Shown here: positions 36,801 to 45,694 of the stretch, piece by piece | Numbering within the stretch: the stretch's first letter is position 1 | Layout of the letters: each line of letters opens with the position of its first letter | NCBI GenBank assembly: GCA_028564925.1 | Contig: CM053034.1 | Coordinates: forward strand, 157,143,548 to 157,207,547 | Direction: 5' to 3' | DNA from: Lithobates sylvaticus | Lineage: Eukaryota; Chordata; Amphibia; Anura; Ranidae | Length of the DNA: 64,000 bases | The notes under the pieces: generated by a model | Seen by the model: only the letters and a program-made list of their open reading frames with translations | What the model was told of the DNA's origin: nothing | Database searches by the model: none | Position numbers and translations under genes: made by a program

Positions 36801-36961
36801 TCTCTGAGGGGGAGTCTGGAGAGGAGTGGGAGCACCGTAAGGATGGGGATCATGGGAGAAGTCATACGTGTGGACTATGGAGAGGACACTATAGGACAAA
36901 AGCAGAGCCACCAAGCTGGAACCATCTGACTGAGCCCTGCATGGTGCACCTGAGAGGAGGT
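36791..36961 (+). other. Short exon-like open frame after the array
   Basis: The last degenerate unit supplies an ATG (36791) that opens 56 codons: MSTVSEGESGEEWEHRKDG and onward, acidic then basic, with a CGLWRGHYR stretch. Just before its stop the sequence GAG/GTCAGT (about 36957) resembles a splice donor. It may be a captured or ancestral first exon of the hAT element. No homologue is recognised. Confidence 0.25.
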
Positions 36962-37039
36962 CAGTGACAGCATTGCCAGGCCAGTCTGAGGGAGGGAGAA
37001 GGATTGCTGATGTAAGGGTGGAGTGAATACGATAATGTA

Positions 37040-37425
37040 AGATGCACTGATATAAAGGTCCCCCCCCCTATATTAGTGATCTCCCCTTACTTTAGTGTAT
37101 TTACTCTATGGAAGGTGGTCTTTGGTCACCAGAGTTCCCCCCACATCAGAGTTTATGGCGTTCCCCTTTACATCAGAGTCTGCAGGTTTCCCTTACAGTG
37201 CAAGGGGGTACTCAGTCTGCAGACCCTGATGTAAGTGGGAACTCTGGTGTAAAGATAAAGCAGTGAACTCTGATATAAAGTCGTCTCTGGTCACCAGAGC
37301 CCCCCTCTACATCAGAGTTCCCCCTTAGATCATGATCTGTAGCGTTCCCCCTTTACATAAGAGTTCCCTTTCACTGTAAGGGGGATCCTGCAGACTCTGA
37401 TGTAAGGGGGAACTCTGTGCTGGCC
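37040..37425. repeat. Degenerate CAGAGTTCCCCC repeat region
   Basis: Phrases such as ACATCAGAGTTCCCCC, TTACATCAGAGTC and their complements (GATGTAAGTGGGAACTCTG) recur in both orientations, giving a cluster of imperfect direct and inverted repeats. Confidence 0.6.
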
Positions 37426-38139
37426 GGGTAATGCCGCGTACACACGTGCGGACTTTTGCCGGCGGACCTAGTCCAGCGGACAATCCCGCCGGACTTTCCA
37501 GCTGGGTCCGCTGGACTTTCCGAGCGTGTGGACTTGCCCACACACGTGCGGACTTGCCCACACACGCACGGACGGATAATCCGCCGGCTAAAGTCCGCGG
37601 GACTTTTGAAAATGAACGGACTTGCCGCTCATCGGCAAGTCCGTTCATTTAGCACGTGACTTCAGGTACGTAGCTAGCGTAGGCAGTAAATGCCGGCGCG
37701 CTAGCTCCGTGACCTGGCATGGATTTAAAGGGAATCCCGGAATCCATGTCAGACCCTTATCCGAGCACGCAGCCTGGCAGGCCAGGAAAGGGGTGGGGAC
37801 GAACGAGCGCCCCACCCCCTCCTGAGCCGTACCAGGCCGCGTGCCCTCAACATGGGGGGTGCCCTGGGGAAAGGGGGGCCGTGCGGCCCCCCCACCCCAA
37901 GGCACCTTGTCCCCATGTTGATGAGGACAAGGGCCTCTTCCCGACAACCCTGGCCGTTGGTTGTCGGGGTCTGCGGGCGGGGGCTTATCGGAATCTGAGA
38001 GACCCCTTTTATAAGGGGGCCCTCAGATCCCGGCCCCCCACCCTATGTGAATGAGTATGGGGTACGGTGTACCCCTACCCATTCACCTAAGGTGTAAAAT
38101 GTAAAGTAAAAAAACACACACACACTTTTGAAAAAATAG

Positions 38140-38145
38140 TTTATT
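38140..38145 (-). terminator. Poly(A) signal, left arm of element P
   Basis: AATAAA on the minus strand (TTTATT on the plus strand), followed in the reading direction by a TGTGTGTG and T-rich tract at about 38125-38105. It mirrors the right-arm signal. Confidence 0.6.
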
Positions 38146-38484
38146 GCACTGCTCCGGGGGTCTCCTTCCGTCTTGGGGGTCTTCTCGCCGGACTCCCCCG
38201 CCATTTACCAAGCTCTTTTACCGAGCGGGGGAAGTCCGGCTACCTTCTTCGTCGTCGCCGCCGTCGTCTGGGGGTCTCGATCCGCCTTCGGGGGTCTTCG
38301 GGGGTCTTCCGGGGGTCTCTTCTGTTCTTGCGGCGGTCGTCGTCTTCCGCGCCGCCGGCGCCTTCTCCTTCTTCTTGTTCTTCTTGTTCTTCTTGTCCTT
38401 CTTCTTCTTCTTCTTCTTCTTCTTCTTCCGATGTTGACCCGACGCTCTCTCTGCCCGGAATGCCTGTGCCGCTCTGCGCTGGGA

Positions 38485-38492
38485 CTTATATA
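38485..38492 (-). promoter_or_regulatory. TATA box, left arm of element P
   Basis: TATATAAG on the minus strand, the mirror of the right-arm box, driving outward to the left. The sequence just downstream (GTCCCAGCGCAGAGCGG) is the same in both arms. Confidence 0.6.
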
Positions 38493-38640
38493 GGGGCATG
38501 GAGACAGGGTCACATGTTCATGTCACATGGTGACCCCGCCCCCTTGCGATGTCACAGTCCCAGCATCCTCCGGGACTGTGACAACACAAGGGGGCGGGGT
38601 CACCATGTGACATGAACATGTGACCCTGTCTCCATGCCCC

Positions 38641-38648
38641 TATATAAG
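38641..38648 (+). promoter_or_regulatory. TATA box, right arm of element P
   Basis: TATATAAG, mirrored exactly by the minus-strand copy at 38485-38492. Upstream between the two boxes are inverted GTCACATGGTGACCCCGCCC segments with GGGCGGGG (Sp1-type) boxes and TGTCACAGTCCC. The layout is that of a compact divergent promoter of about 150 bp. Confidence 0.6.
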
Positions 38649-38702
38649 TCCCAGCGCAGAGCGGCACAGGCATTCCGGGCAGAGAGAGCGTCGGGTCAAC
38701 AT

Positions 38703-38756
38703 CGGAAGAAGAAGAAGAAGAAGAAGGACAAGAAGAAGGAGAAGAAGAAGGAGAAG
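38703..38756. repeat. (GAA)n/(AAG)n tract, right arm
   Basis: A run of GAAGAAGAAG with AAGGAC and AAGGAG interruptions. The left arm carries the complementary tract at 38376-38428, which is longer. It is the main length difference between the arms. Confidence 0.9.
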
Positions 38757-38972
38757 GCGCCGGCGGCGCGGAAGACGACGACCGCCGCAAGAACAGAAGA
38801 GACCCCCGGAAGACCCCCGAAGACCCCCGAAGGCGGATCGAGACCCCCAGACGACGGCGGCGACGACGAAGAAGGTAGCCGGACTTCCCCCGCTCGGTAA
38901 AAGAGCTTGGTAAATGGCGGGGGAGTCCGGCGAGAAGACCCCCAAGACGGAAGAAGACCCCCGGAGCAGTGC

Positions 38973-38978
38973 AATAAA
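38973..38978 (+). terminator. Poly(A) signal, right arm of element P
   Basis: AATAAA followed about 20 nt later by GTGTGTGTGTTTTTTT, a standard downstream GU/U-rich element. Confidence 0.6.
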
Positions 38979-39383
38979 CTACTTTTTCAAAAGTGTGTGT
39001 GTTTTTTTTACTTTACATTTTACACCTTAGGTGAATGGGTAGGGGTACACCGTACCCCATACTCATTCACATAGGGTGGGGGGCCGGGATCTGAGGGCCT
39101 CCTTATAAAAGGGGTCTCTCAGATTCCGATAAGCCCCCGCCCGCAGACCCCGACAACCAACGGCCAGGGTTGTCGGGAAGAGGCCCTTGTCCTCATCAAC
39201 ATGGGGACAAGGTGCCTTGGGGTGGGGGGGCCGCACGGCCCCCCTTTCCCCAGGGCACCCCCCATGTTGAGGGCACGCGGCCTGGTACGGCTCAGGAGGG
39301 GGGGCGCTCGTTCGTCCCCACCCCTTTCCTGGCCTGCCAGGCTGCGTGCTCGGATAAGGGTCTGACATGGATTTGGGGGGGAC

Positions 39384-39409
39384 CCCCACGCCGTTTTTTC
39401 GGCGTGGGG
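39384..39409. repeat. 10-bp perfect hairpin with T6 loop
   Basis: CCCCACGCCG and CGGCGTGGGG flank TTTTTT in the right arm of element P. The left arm lacks it at the matching place, while the 62.8-kb half copy keeps a worn version. The hairpin is thus ancestral and was lost from the left arm. Confidence 0.75.
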
Positions 39410-39999
39410 ATTCCCTTTAAATCCATGACAGGTGACGGAGCTAGCGCGCCGGCATTTACTGCCTACGCTAGCTACGTACCTGAAGTTACGTTCGAAATGA
39501 ACGGACTGCTCCGTGTGTGGGCAAGTCCGTTCATTTTCAAAAGTCCCGCGGACTTGCCTACTAACGGCGGGATTGTCCGCTGGACTGCCAAGTCCAGCGG
39601 ATAATTTTAAAACCAAACTTAAAACTTTGGCGCCAAAAAGTCCGCCGGACTTTGGCGCCAAAAAGTCCGCCGGCGCCCACACACGAGGGGATTATCCGCT
39701 GGACTTCAGTCCAGCGGATAATCCCGCGGGATTGTCCCTTCGTGTGTACGCGGCATTATAGTAACCTGACATTCATGTTAATGGAGAAATATGTTTTTTT
39801 ACTTTTGTTTAACTTAAACACATTGCTAATAGCACTAGCTATGTGTTTACAGTTTAAATATTAAATTTTGCACTGTTTGGCACTGAAAACTGTAATTTAG
39901 GTACTTTTTTGCTGTGCCAGTAAAAAATTGGTGCCGTTTGTAAATTTCGGCATTCTGCCAGTAAATTTCACGTCGGGGGTTAGCAACACTGCCTACCAG

Positions 40000-40480
40000 T
40001 CTCTGGAGATCTCGAAATTCCTCTAGTCACTTGCTTGGAATAGTAGAAGCTGCAGGAGGCTGAAAGAAGCGCAACAGAAGCCTGCTGCTGAGCCTCACTG
40101 CTGCAGTTGTGCTGGGGTCTGCAGTCATGTTACAGAGGTCAGAAGCAGTCTGGGTTAGGGACATCCCTCCATCTGCTGTGATCCCTCACCACACACAACC
40201 CACACTTTCCCTGCTTAAACTAAGGGGATGTCAGACTGTCAAGGGCTTCTCTGCTACCGCAGCTGTCTCCTCCTTAACCTGCTTTCTGAGTTCTGACAGA
40301 TTACACAGTATAGTCAGGGCTGAGAGAGAAAGCAGGCTGAGGAGGAAACAGCTGATGAAGCAGAGAAGCTCTAAGGCAATCTGTTATCCCTTCTGTCAGC
40401 ATCTTCCGTAATGCATCTCTGTATATGTTGCTTGGTGCTTCTGATGTACTATCACTTAATCTGCCCTCCTGTAATGCTGC
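40000..40480. other. No recognisable feature
   Basis: No supported gene or repeat end. Confidence 0.4.
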
Positions 40481-40756
40481 AATGCTGTCAATCAAAGCCA
40501 GTGATGATGGAGTGGGGTGGTGGGGCCGATGCCCGCTGTCTGTGTCAACGGAAGCAGCAGCGGGGCTCAGGAATGAGCACGCTCAAGTGCACCAATGAGA
40601 AGCGGCTTTCTGTGGGGGCACTGGACATAGAGGAGGAGCAAAGAGCAATGGCGGTGGACCCAAGAAGAGGAGGTTCGCTTTTTTCAGGCGCCATGCAGGC
40701 GCTATTTTTATTTAATTATTTTTTCTGTGAAAAACGCCTCAGTGTGAAAAGGGTCT
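40480..40756. mobile_element. Worn family F-like and family D fragments
   Basis: GGACCCAAGAAGAGGAGG (40658-40675) matches the family F phrase at 26389. Right after it TTTTTTCAGGCGCCATGCAGG...CCTCAGTGTGAAAAGGGTCTAA is the right end of a family D element. The two remnants are fused, so an insertion followed by loss is likely. Confidence 0.45.
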
Positions 40757-40779
40757 AAGTAAAGCTATTGTAGCACTTA

Positions 40780-41184
40780 GGCCCCTTTCACACTGAGGCA
40801 CTTTGCAGGCGATAAAGTTCTAAAAATAGCGCCTGCAAAGCGCCTTCAAACAGCCGCTGCTGTGACTCCAGTGTGAAAGCCCGAGGGCTTTCACACTGGA
40901 GCGGTGCGCTTGCAGGACGCTGAAAAATGTCCTGCAAGCCACATCTTTGGAGCGCTGTAGGAGCGGTGTATTTACTGCTCCTAAAGCGCCCCTTCCCATT
41001 GAAAACAATAGGGCAGCACTCCAAACCCGCCTCTAAGGCGCCGCTGCACCCTTTTTCGGCTGCTCGCGGGGGTAAAACTGCCCCGATATCGGCTGAAAAC
41101 GCGGCTAAAACGACGGTAAAAGCGGCGCTAAATATAGCGCCGCTTTACCGCCAGCGCGCCCATCGCCTCAGTGTGCAAGTAGCC
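40780..41184. mobile_element. Family D MITE (TTA target)
   Basis: GGCCCCTTTCACACTGAGGC and GCCTCAGTGTGCAAGTAGCC are inverted ends, flanked by TTA (40777-40779 and 41185-41187). Inside is CCAGTGTGAAAGCCCGAGGGCTTTCACACTGG as a perfect palindrome and several AGCGGTGTA units. 405 bp, non-coding. Confidence 0.85.
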
Positions 41185-41187
41185 TTA

Positions 41188-41652
41188 CTCCCACAGGATG
41201 ATAGGCCCTCTGTTCTCTGCTATGACTCTTTAGGCCGCTGACACACCTGGTTATAAGTTGTAGGCTGTGTAACTTAAGTGTTAGTATGCTACCACTCTAT
41301 AATAATACACAGAAAGTAGACCACAAGCAACTCGAGAATTGATAAGATGAATTTATTATTAAAGGGTAGGCAAATGCCATGCATAGAACAAATAAACAGA
41401 ACAACAGAAAACATTAGGTTAACTGGGCCTTACCTATGGCCATTGACTTACACCCCAATAAGGCTAAGCCCCATTACACCAGCCCACATAGGATCAGTAA
41501 GAATAGCAATAACCATGAAAGCATGAATGGCATAAAATAAACCTCACTGTAATTCTTAGCAATAGTTACTCAAACAACGTTCCTGGGTGCACTCTATGCA
41601 TACCGCCCCAATGGTGGGTTTATAGAATTACTGGCAAAGAAGGTACCCCTGG
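41188..41652. other. Unclassified repeat-like sequence, left of the family E insertion
   Basis: It continues as one sequence with 42481-43190 once the inserted retroelement (41667-42466) and one duplication copy are removed. It carries GAATTTATTATTAAAG and other wording of an old repeat. No coding motif is visible. A 126-codon frame at 42690-43071 in the other half has no recognisable domain. Confidence 0.35.
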
Positions 41653-41994
41653 TGGTGTCTAGAGTAGGTGTGAACAGAAAAGATATTCTCCTGCTCTTGT
41701 GTCGGTGGCCTTAGTAGAAGGTGGTAGTATTTTCAGATGATATGATAAAATGTGTAAAAAGACCATGCATGTCCCGCTGCCTAAACTGACTGGGGGAAGT
41801 CCAAATAGGCTAAGTAGGAAAGGAGACAAAAGGCACGTGACCTAACGCATAAATCAAGTTAATAGAGTTTATTATAAACAAATAGATAAATACACGGAAA
41901 ATACTATGTGTTAATAAATAAGTTACAATATTCTCATTTGATAAAAATAGTAAAAGTTGATGCCCATGCAAGGGTAAAAGCTGAATAAATGGTT

Positions 41995-42036
41995 AACGCG
42001 TTTAAAGGGGTTTCCTCTTCATCAGAGCCTTGAAAG
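41995..42036 (-). ncRNA. Hammerhead-like motif, left arm
   Basis: CTGATGA on the minus strand (42025-42019), a GAGGAAACCCC stem-loop, then TAAACGCGTTAAC. The usual GAAA reads TAAA here and stem I has lost most of its pairing, so this copy should be inactive. Confidence 0.55.
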
Positions 42037-42304
42037 ACAAAACCTGGTCTGTATAATGTGGTAGGTTTATATATAGAGGAGCGACTGGATATATCACATG
42101 ATAGATGATGTATTTCTATAGGCGGATTCCCCTTTATTCTAGTAGTATTAATTTCTACATTGCAGCACTCTGTACACTGGTTGGTTAGGAAGTTGCAGCT
42201 TGTGGTCAGTGGTTACGTGCCCGAGTCGATCGTTGGTTGACCTCCTGCCAAAATACTGTGTTGTACTGTATAGAGTCCTGTATTAGTTTGCAGCCATCTT
42301 CCAA

Positions 42305-42343
42305 GGCTCTGATGAAAAGGAAACCCCTCGAAACGCGTTAGTC
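42305..42343 (+). ncRNA. Hammerhead-like ribozyme, complete core
   Basis: Stem I strand GGCT (42305-42308), core CTGATGA (42309-42315), stem II region with GG/CC pairs around AAA, GAAAC (42330-42334), GCGTT with candidate cleavage after the GTT at 42337-42339, then AGTC (42340-42343). AGTC pairs with GGCT through three Watson-Crick pairs and one G-T pair. All invariant core bases are in place. Stem II is weakened by two mismatches. Confidence 0.65.
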
Positions 42344-42480
42344 ATTTATTACGCTTTTACCCTTGCATAGGCATCAACTTTTACTATTTTATCAAATGAG
42401 AATATTGTAACTTATTTATGAACACGTAATATTTTCCTTGTATTTATCTATTTGTTTAGAATAAACTGGTGTCTAGAGTA

Positions 42481-43190
42481 CCTGATGACTAATTGTCAGT
42501 GTGGGCTGGCTTTTGTTGAGGCCCTTTTGTAGGTGGTGCATGTGTAGTTGTCTCTTTAAGAGTGTGCAGCAGGTGGCTAATGGGCTATTAGGTAAGGATC
42601 TGGCTCTGTTGCATTAACTGTGGGCAGTAAGGTTTTAAACTCTGTAGCCTTGCTTGCCAATCACATCCTCGCTATCAGGTCCTCTCTGGGGTGGGGGCGC
42701 ACATAGCAATCAGTCTCCCCAGCTTGGGTTCCAAGGCACAGCAACTCTGTGGCTCAGTCTGTCTGTCGCTTGGGTCCTCATGGCTCTGTCCTCAGTGTAG
42801 GCAAGCACAGCACAGGTCCGCTCATACTGGCCTCCCCACGCTATCTGCCTGGTGTCTTGCGCAGGCTCCAGCAATTGGTCTGAACTCTCTCACTCTCCAC
42901 GCTGTTCTCCCCCCAGCTCTGGTAATTTACCCAGGAAAACATTCTGTTTCTCCTTTGGTGAGCAGCACCCCTTTAAGGACTACATATCCCATGAGCCTTA
43001 TCGGCTGTTCCACAGTTGCCCCAATTGTATCCAATCCACAACTGCCAGAAGGGAAGGGGAAGCAGGAGTGAGGGGGATTTTACACAGCCAGCTCTAATTT
43101 TCTCCAGCCGTTCCATATAGTAGCAGGTGGGGGAAGAAACGGGAGCTTCAACAGCCGACAGGGGGCAGCTGGCTACACAACAATTCCAAA
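42481..43190. other. Unclassified repeat-like sequence, right of the family E insertion
   Basis: It pairs with 41188-41652. It includes pyrimidine-rich stretches and a CCCATGAGCC... region. The open frame at 42690-43071 has no motif. I cannot name the family. Confidence 0.3.
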
Positions 43191-43852
43191 TATTTCAACA
43201 GATTTTCTGGGAACATTTCATATAACACAGAGCAAATTCATTTCAACTCATATTGTAATTCAGAGGAAGAACAAATCTTGCAAGTACTGTATTGTTCAAA
43301 ATAGCAGCACTACTTGTAAAAGTCAAACTGTTCATGGCCCCACGCCTTAGGTTAGTAGACACAATTGTTTTCTCTAGGGAAATTTCTGTCAACAGTGTTG
43401 GAATTTGAATACGATCTCTATTGTTCCAGTAAGATAAACGCAACTGAATGATATACTAGCATGCATATCTACTAGCCAAATTATGATAAATAGGGTATGT
43501 GGTGCTACCTTACTAAATAATAGATATATGCCGTAATAAGTGTACTAAAAAATCTTGTAAAAATTAGGAACTAATATAACCTGATGCATCTAAATTAATC
43601 CTCATGTGCAAATATATTGTACAAAAAATTCCAACAATATGCATAAATAAGAAATAACTGAAATATCCAAGAACAATTTCATCCAAAAATATTATGACCA
43701 ATAAAGTGCAATTCCTCTATAAAGTAATGTGCCAATCAGTGAAGTATGAATAAAACAGTGAAATAAGGGTTAAAAGTGCAACATCAATACACTGTGCAAC
43801 ATCAAAAAACTGTGCAAATATGCATGATAAAAAACATAAATCCAAAATATAA

Positions 43853-43856
<4 letters not shown>

Positions 43857-43902
<46 letters not shown>

Positions 43903-43920
43903 GTAAAAAATATATATATA
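43857..43920. repeat. (TA)n microsatellite
   Basis: Alternating TA with one ATGTAAAAAA break, inside the 43.5-44.5 kb element. Confidence 0.9.
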
Positions 43921-44437
43921 AAGTGCAAGTGCCAAAAATAATGTATTGAAGATAGTGACACCCAATCCAAGTGACTCAGAATACAATATTGTAATAAAAG
44001 TCCACTATGATAGTCCTCAATGGTTAAACATCCAGGAGCTGTCTATGAGCAGAAAAATGTATTTCAGTGGTTAGCAGTGCTAATCTGTGCATCAATCCAT
44101 CCAGTGAACTCCGTGTCATTCAGGGTGCTCTCCACTATTTCCCCCAGCCTCTCACCTCCAACAGCGATCTCCACAGGCCTAGTAGTGCTGTGTGTGTACT
44201 ATCACTCGGGCAGGTCAGTCTCCCTGTATCCACTCCAGCAAGGAACAGCAGCACTCCTGAATTCCAGATAGTAATTTAATAGGCAGTGTTTCAGGAAGAA
44301 AAAGAGGGGGATCCAATGTGTAGTATAGCGAAAATAGTTTTATTCCAAAAAAAATAGCAACTTACATTTAAAATCTTAAGGAACGATGAAGATACTGGAT
44401 GCACAACCGGAAGCACAACACTGACACCTGGCTCCTT

Positions 44438-44480
44438 CCCTGACACGTATCGTCACTGAACACGTGACTTTTTCAAAGGT
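44438..44480 (-). ncRNA. Hammerhead-like motif at the 5' edge of the element
   Basis: On the minus strand CCT, then TTGAAAA (worn core), a perfect stem II GTCAC...GTGAC with GTGTTCA loop region, then GATACGTGTC and AGG pairing with CCT as stem I. Two core bases are altered (first block, and GAAA read as GATA), yet both stems remain pairable. Confidence 0.5.
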
Positions 44481-44559
44481 TCAAACTAGCCAAATTATGT
44501 TTTTTTTTTTTTTCGTTCATGATATAAAATGGAGGGAGATTTTTTTTTAGCGTGGACAT

Positions 44560-45085
44560 TTAGTAAAGCTAGGGAAGAAAGGAGAACATTAGCTTAAACA
44601 GCAAAGTGAAAATGACTTGAGCATGGATAGGAAGAGAGGAAGACCTCAGCATGGAAAAATAGGAGACAAGGACTTCAAAGAGGCTAGGGAGAGAGGAGAA
44701 TTATAGCAAGGACATTAGGACTTAAACAATGGCAGGGAGGAGGACGTCGGCATGAATAGGAAGACGAGCTGTATTTAAAAAAGGCTAGGGTGGTGAGTAG
44801 GACTTTACAGAGACTGGTAAAATGAGGAGGAATTCAACCTGTATAGCAAGGAGAATTGAACTTAAGGGAAGACAGGAGGAGGGTGGATAGGAGGAATTCA
44901 GTAATACAAGGAGGGAGAGTGGGAATTTAGCATTGATAGGGAGGTAAGGAGGAATTTGATGTGGATATAAAGGAGAGAAGGATTTCAGAGAGGCTGGGAA
45001 AACAGAGGAGAGGAGGAGAACTTCAGCATGGAGAGAAAAGAGGAAATGACTTCAGGGAGGCCTACGGGAGAGAAGAACTTCAGCA
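44560..45085. repeat. Purine-rich degenerate tandem repeat, left block
   Basis: Loosely repeated phrases GGACTTCAGAGAGGCTAGGGAG, AGCATGGATAGGGAGG and GGAGGACTTCAG at irregular spacing of about 30-45 bp. The same array resumes at 45695-46125. Confidence 0.65.
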
Positions 45086-45089
45086 AGGC

Positions 45090-45690
45090 TTAAGTCGGAG
45101 ATTCGTTTTTAAGCAATGTGTCTAAATCACTTAAGAGCTTCTGCTTCCCATTCCAGTATCCGGGTGTTGGCTGTTGCATTCTCCCTGTCTGTGTTCACCT
45201 GTTAGGTGATTGATCTGCTCAGTCACCTGATATAAGTAAACCGAACATTCTATCCCTTGTTTGGGATAGAGACACAATTACCTGCATTGTTCTTGATCAA
45301 GCCTCCTGTTTGTCTGCTTTGCTTGCTATTGGATCTCCCTGTGTATGACCTGGATCGGATACTATTCCCTGAACTCAGCCTGCCTTATTACCTAGACTGT
45401 TATTGGATCGGATATTGGACTATTCCCTGAACTCAGCCTGCCTATTACCTGGAACATCTTAGAACCATGTTATATATCTGCTAAACTGCAAGTAGTCTGT
45501 TGTTTACTCTGCTCGTGCCCTAGTGTGGTAGCCAGGCACTATAGCATTGTGTATAAGTCCTGGGGGCAACCGAGTACCGGTAGGCCTGCTTGGCTTAAGG
45601 GAAAGGGGTCTGCTATAGCTGAAGCACACAGTAGCTAGCTATAGTGTCTGACCACCTGCATTGAGGTAGTTGTGCCATTTGTGACACAAT
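45090..45690. mobile_element. Possible solo LTR fossil splitting the purine-rich array
   Basis: About 600 bp of different composition separates the two array blocks. It has a CTATTCCCTGAACTCAGCCTGCC phrase twice (about 45363 and 45422) and the general look of a retroelement terminal repeat. Family and ends cannot be fixed. It is old and broken as far as can be judged. Confidence 0.2.
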
Positions 45691-45694
45691 GCTA

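Larger units (their letters stand above)
38670..39000 (+). ncRNA. Predicted short transcript, right arm of element P
   Basis: With a start about 30 nt after the TATA box and the poly(A) signal at 38973-38978, the predicted RNA is about 330 nt. No ATG occurs before 38914. The frame from that ATG (MAGESGEKTPKTEEDP...) runs 38 codons and crosses the poly(A) site, so a mature message would lack its stop. The Lys/Arg-rich frames over the GAA tract start upstream of the TATA box. The RNA therefore looks non-coding. A (GAAGAAG/GTAGCC) donor-like site is at about 38873. The existence of the transcript is inference. Confidence 0.35.
37432..39755. mobile_element. Palindromic element P with mirror-image transcription units
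   Basis: TGCCGCGTACACACG and CGTGTGTACGCGGCA bound 2324 bp, flanked by TAA (37429-37431) and TTA (39756-39758). The ends resemble family A. Its two halves are inverted copies centred at about 38566: roughly 37650-38561 mirrors 38572-39480, with small indels. Each arm has, from the centre outward, a TATATAAG box, a (GAA)n tract, a CCCCCGAAGACCCC segment, an AATAAA signal with a GT/T-rich tract after it, and a long GC-rich tail. A half copy of the same family lies at 62560-63155. No transposase is encoded. Confidence 0.85.
35754..39991. mobile_element. Large non-autonomous hAT element with a nested palindromic element
   Basis: CAGTGTTGCCAACC at the left and its partner ending GCAACACTG at the right bound 4238 bp. 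The 8-bp flanks CCTACTAG (35746-35753) and CCTACCAG (39992-39999) agree at seven positions, so this is hAT. Without the palindromic insertion (37432-39755) the element is about 1.9 kb. It holds a GC-rich leader (about 35860-36300), a (CT)n tract, a 14-unit minisatellite, a short open frame at 36791 and a degenerate CAGAGTTCCCCC array. No transposase or BED-finger motif was found. Confidence 0.8.
41667..42466. mobile_element. Family E hammerhead retroelement, 14-bp target duplication
   Basis: An 800-bp element with TGGTGTCTAGAGTA perfectly duplicated at its sides (41653-41666 and 42467-42480). Inverted arms at about 41860-42036 and 42300-42466 share the segment with TTTTATCAAATGAGAATATTG. Each arm starts with a hammerhead-like core facing outward. 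No protein is encoded. Long variable duplications point to target-primed insertion, and the arm arrangement to a Penelope-like origin. Class is inference, insertion is seen directly. Confidence 0.85.
43486..44484 (-). mobile_element. Family E hammerhead retroelement, 15-bp target duplication
   Basis: ACTAGCCAAATTATG flanks a 999-bp element on both sides without mismatch (43471-43485 and 44485-44499). On the minus strand a hammerhead-like motif lies at the very 5' end, a few bases inside the border. It is followed by sequence with TTGGAATAAAACTATTTTCGC, a (TA)n tract and AT-rich 3' part. No coding motif is seen. Unlike the 41.7-kb element, it has a single hammerhead and no inverted arms. Confidence 0.85.

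Noticed and set aside
38205-38900. Lys/Arg-rich, Ser-rich or Leu/Phe-rich frames around the GAA tract
   Set aside because: They are translations of (GAA)n/(TTC)n in different frames and mirror each other between arms. The plus-strand ATGs at 38620 and 38634 precede the TATA box and would not be in the transcript.
39384-39409. GC hairpin plus T run as a bacterial-type terminator
   Set aside because: The T run is the loop, not the tail, and the context is a vertebrate transposable element.
42690-43071. 126-codon frame as a gene
   Set aside because: No recognisable motif, low-complexity Ser/Leu/Pro composition and location in repeat-like sequence.
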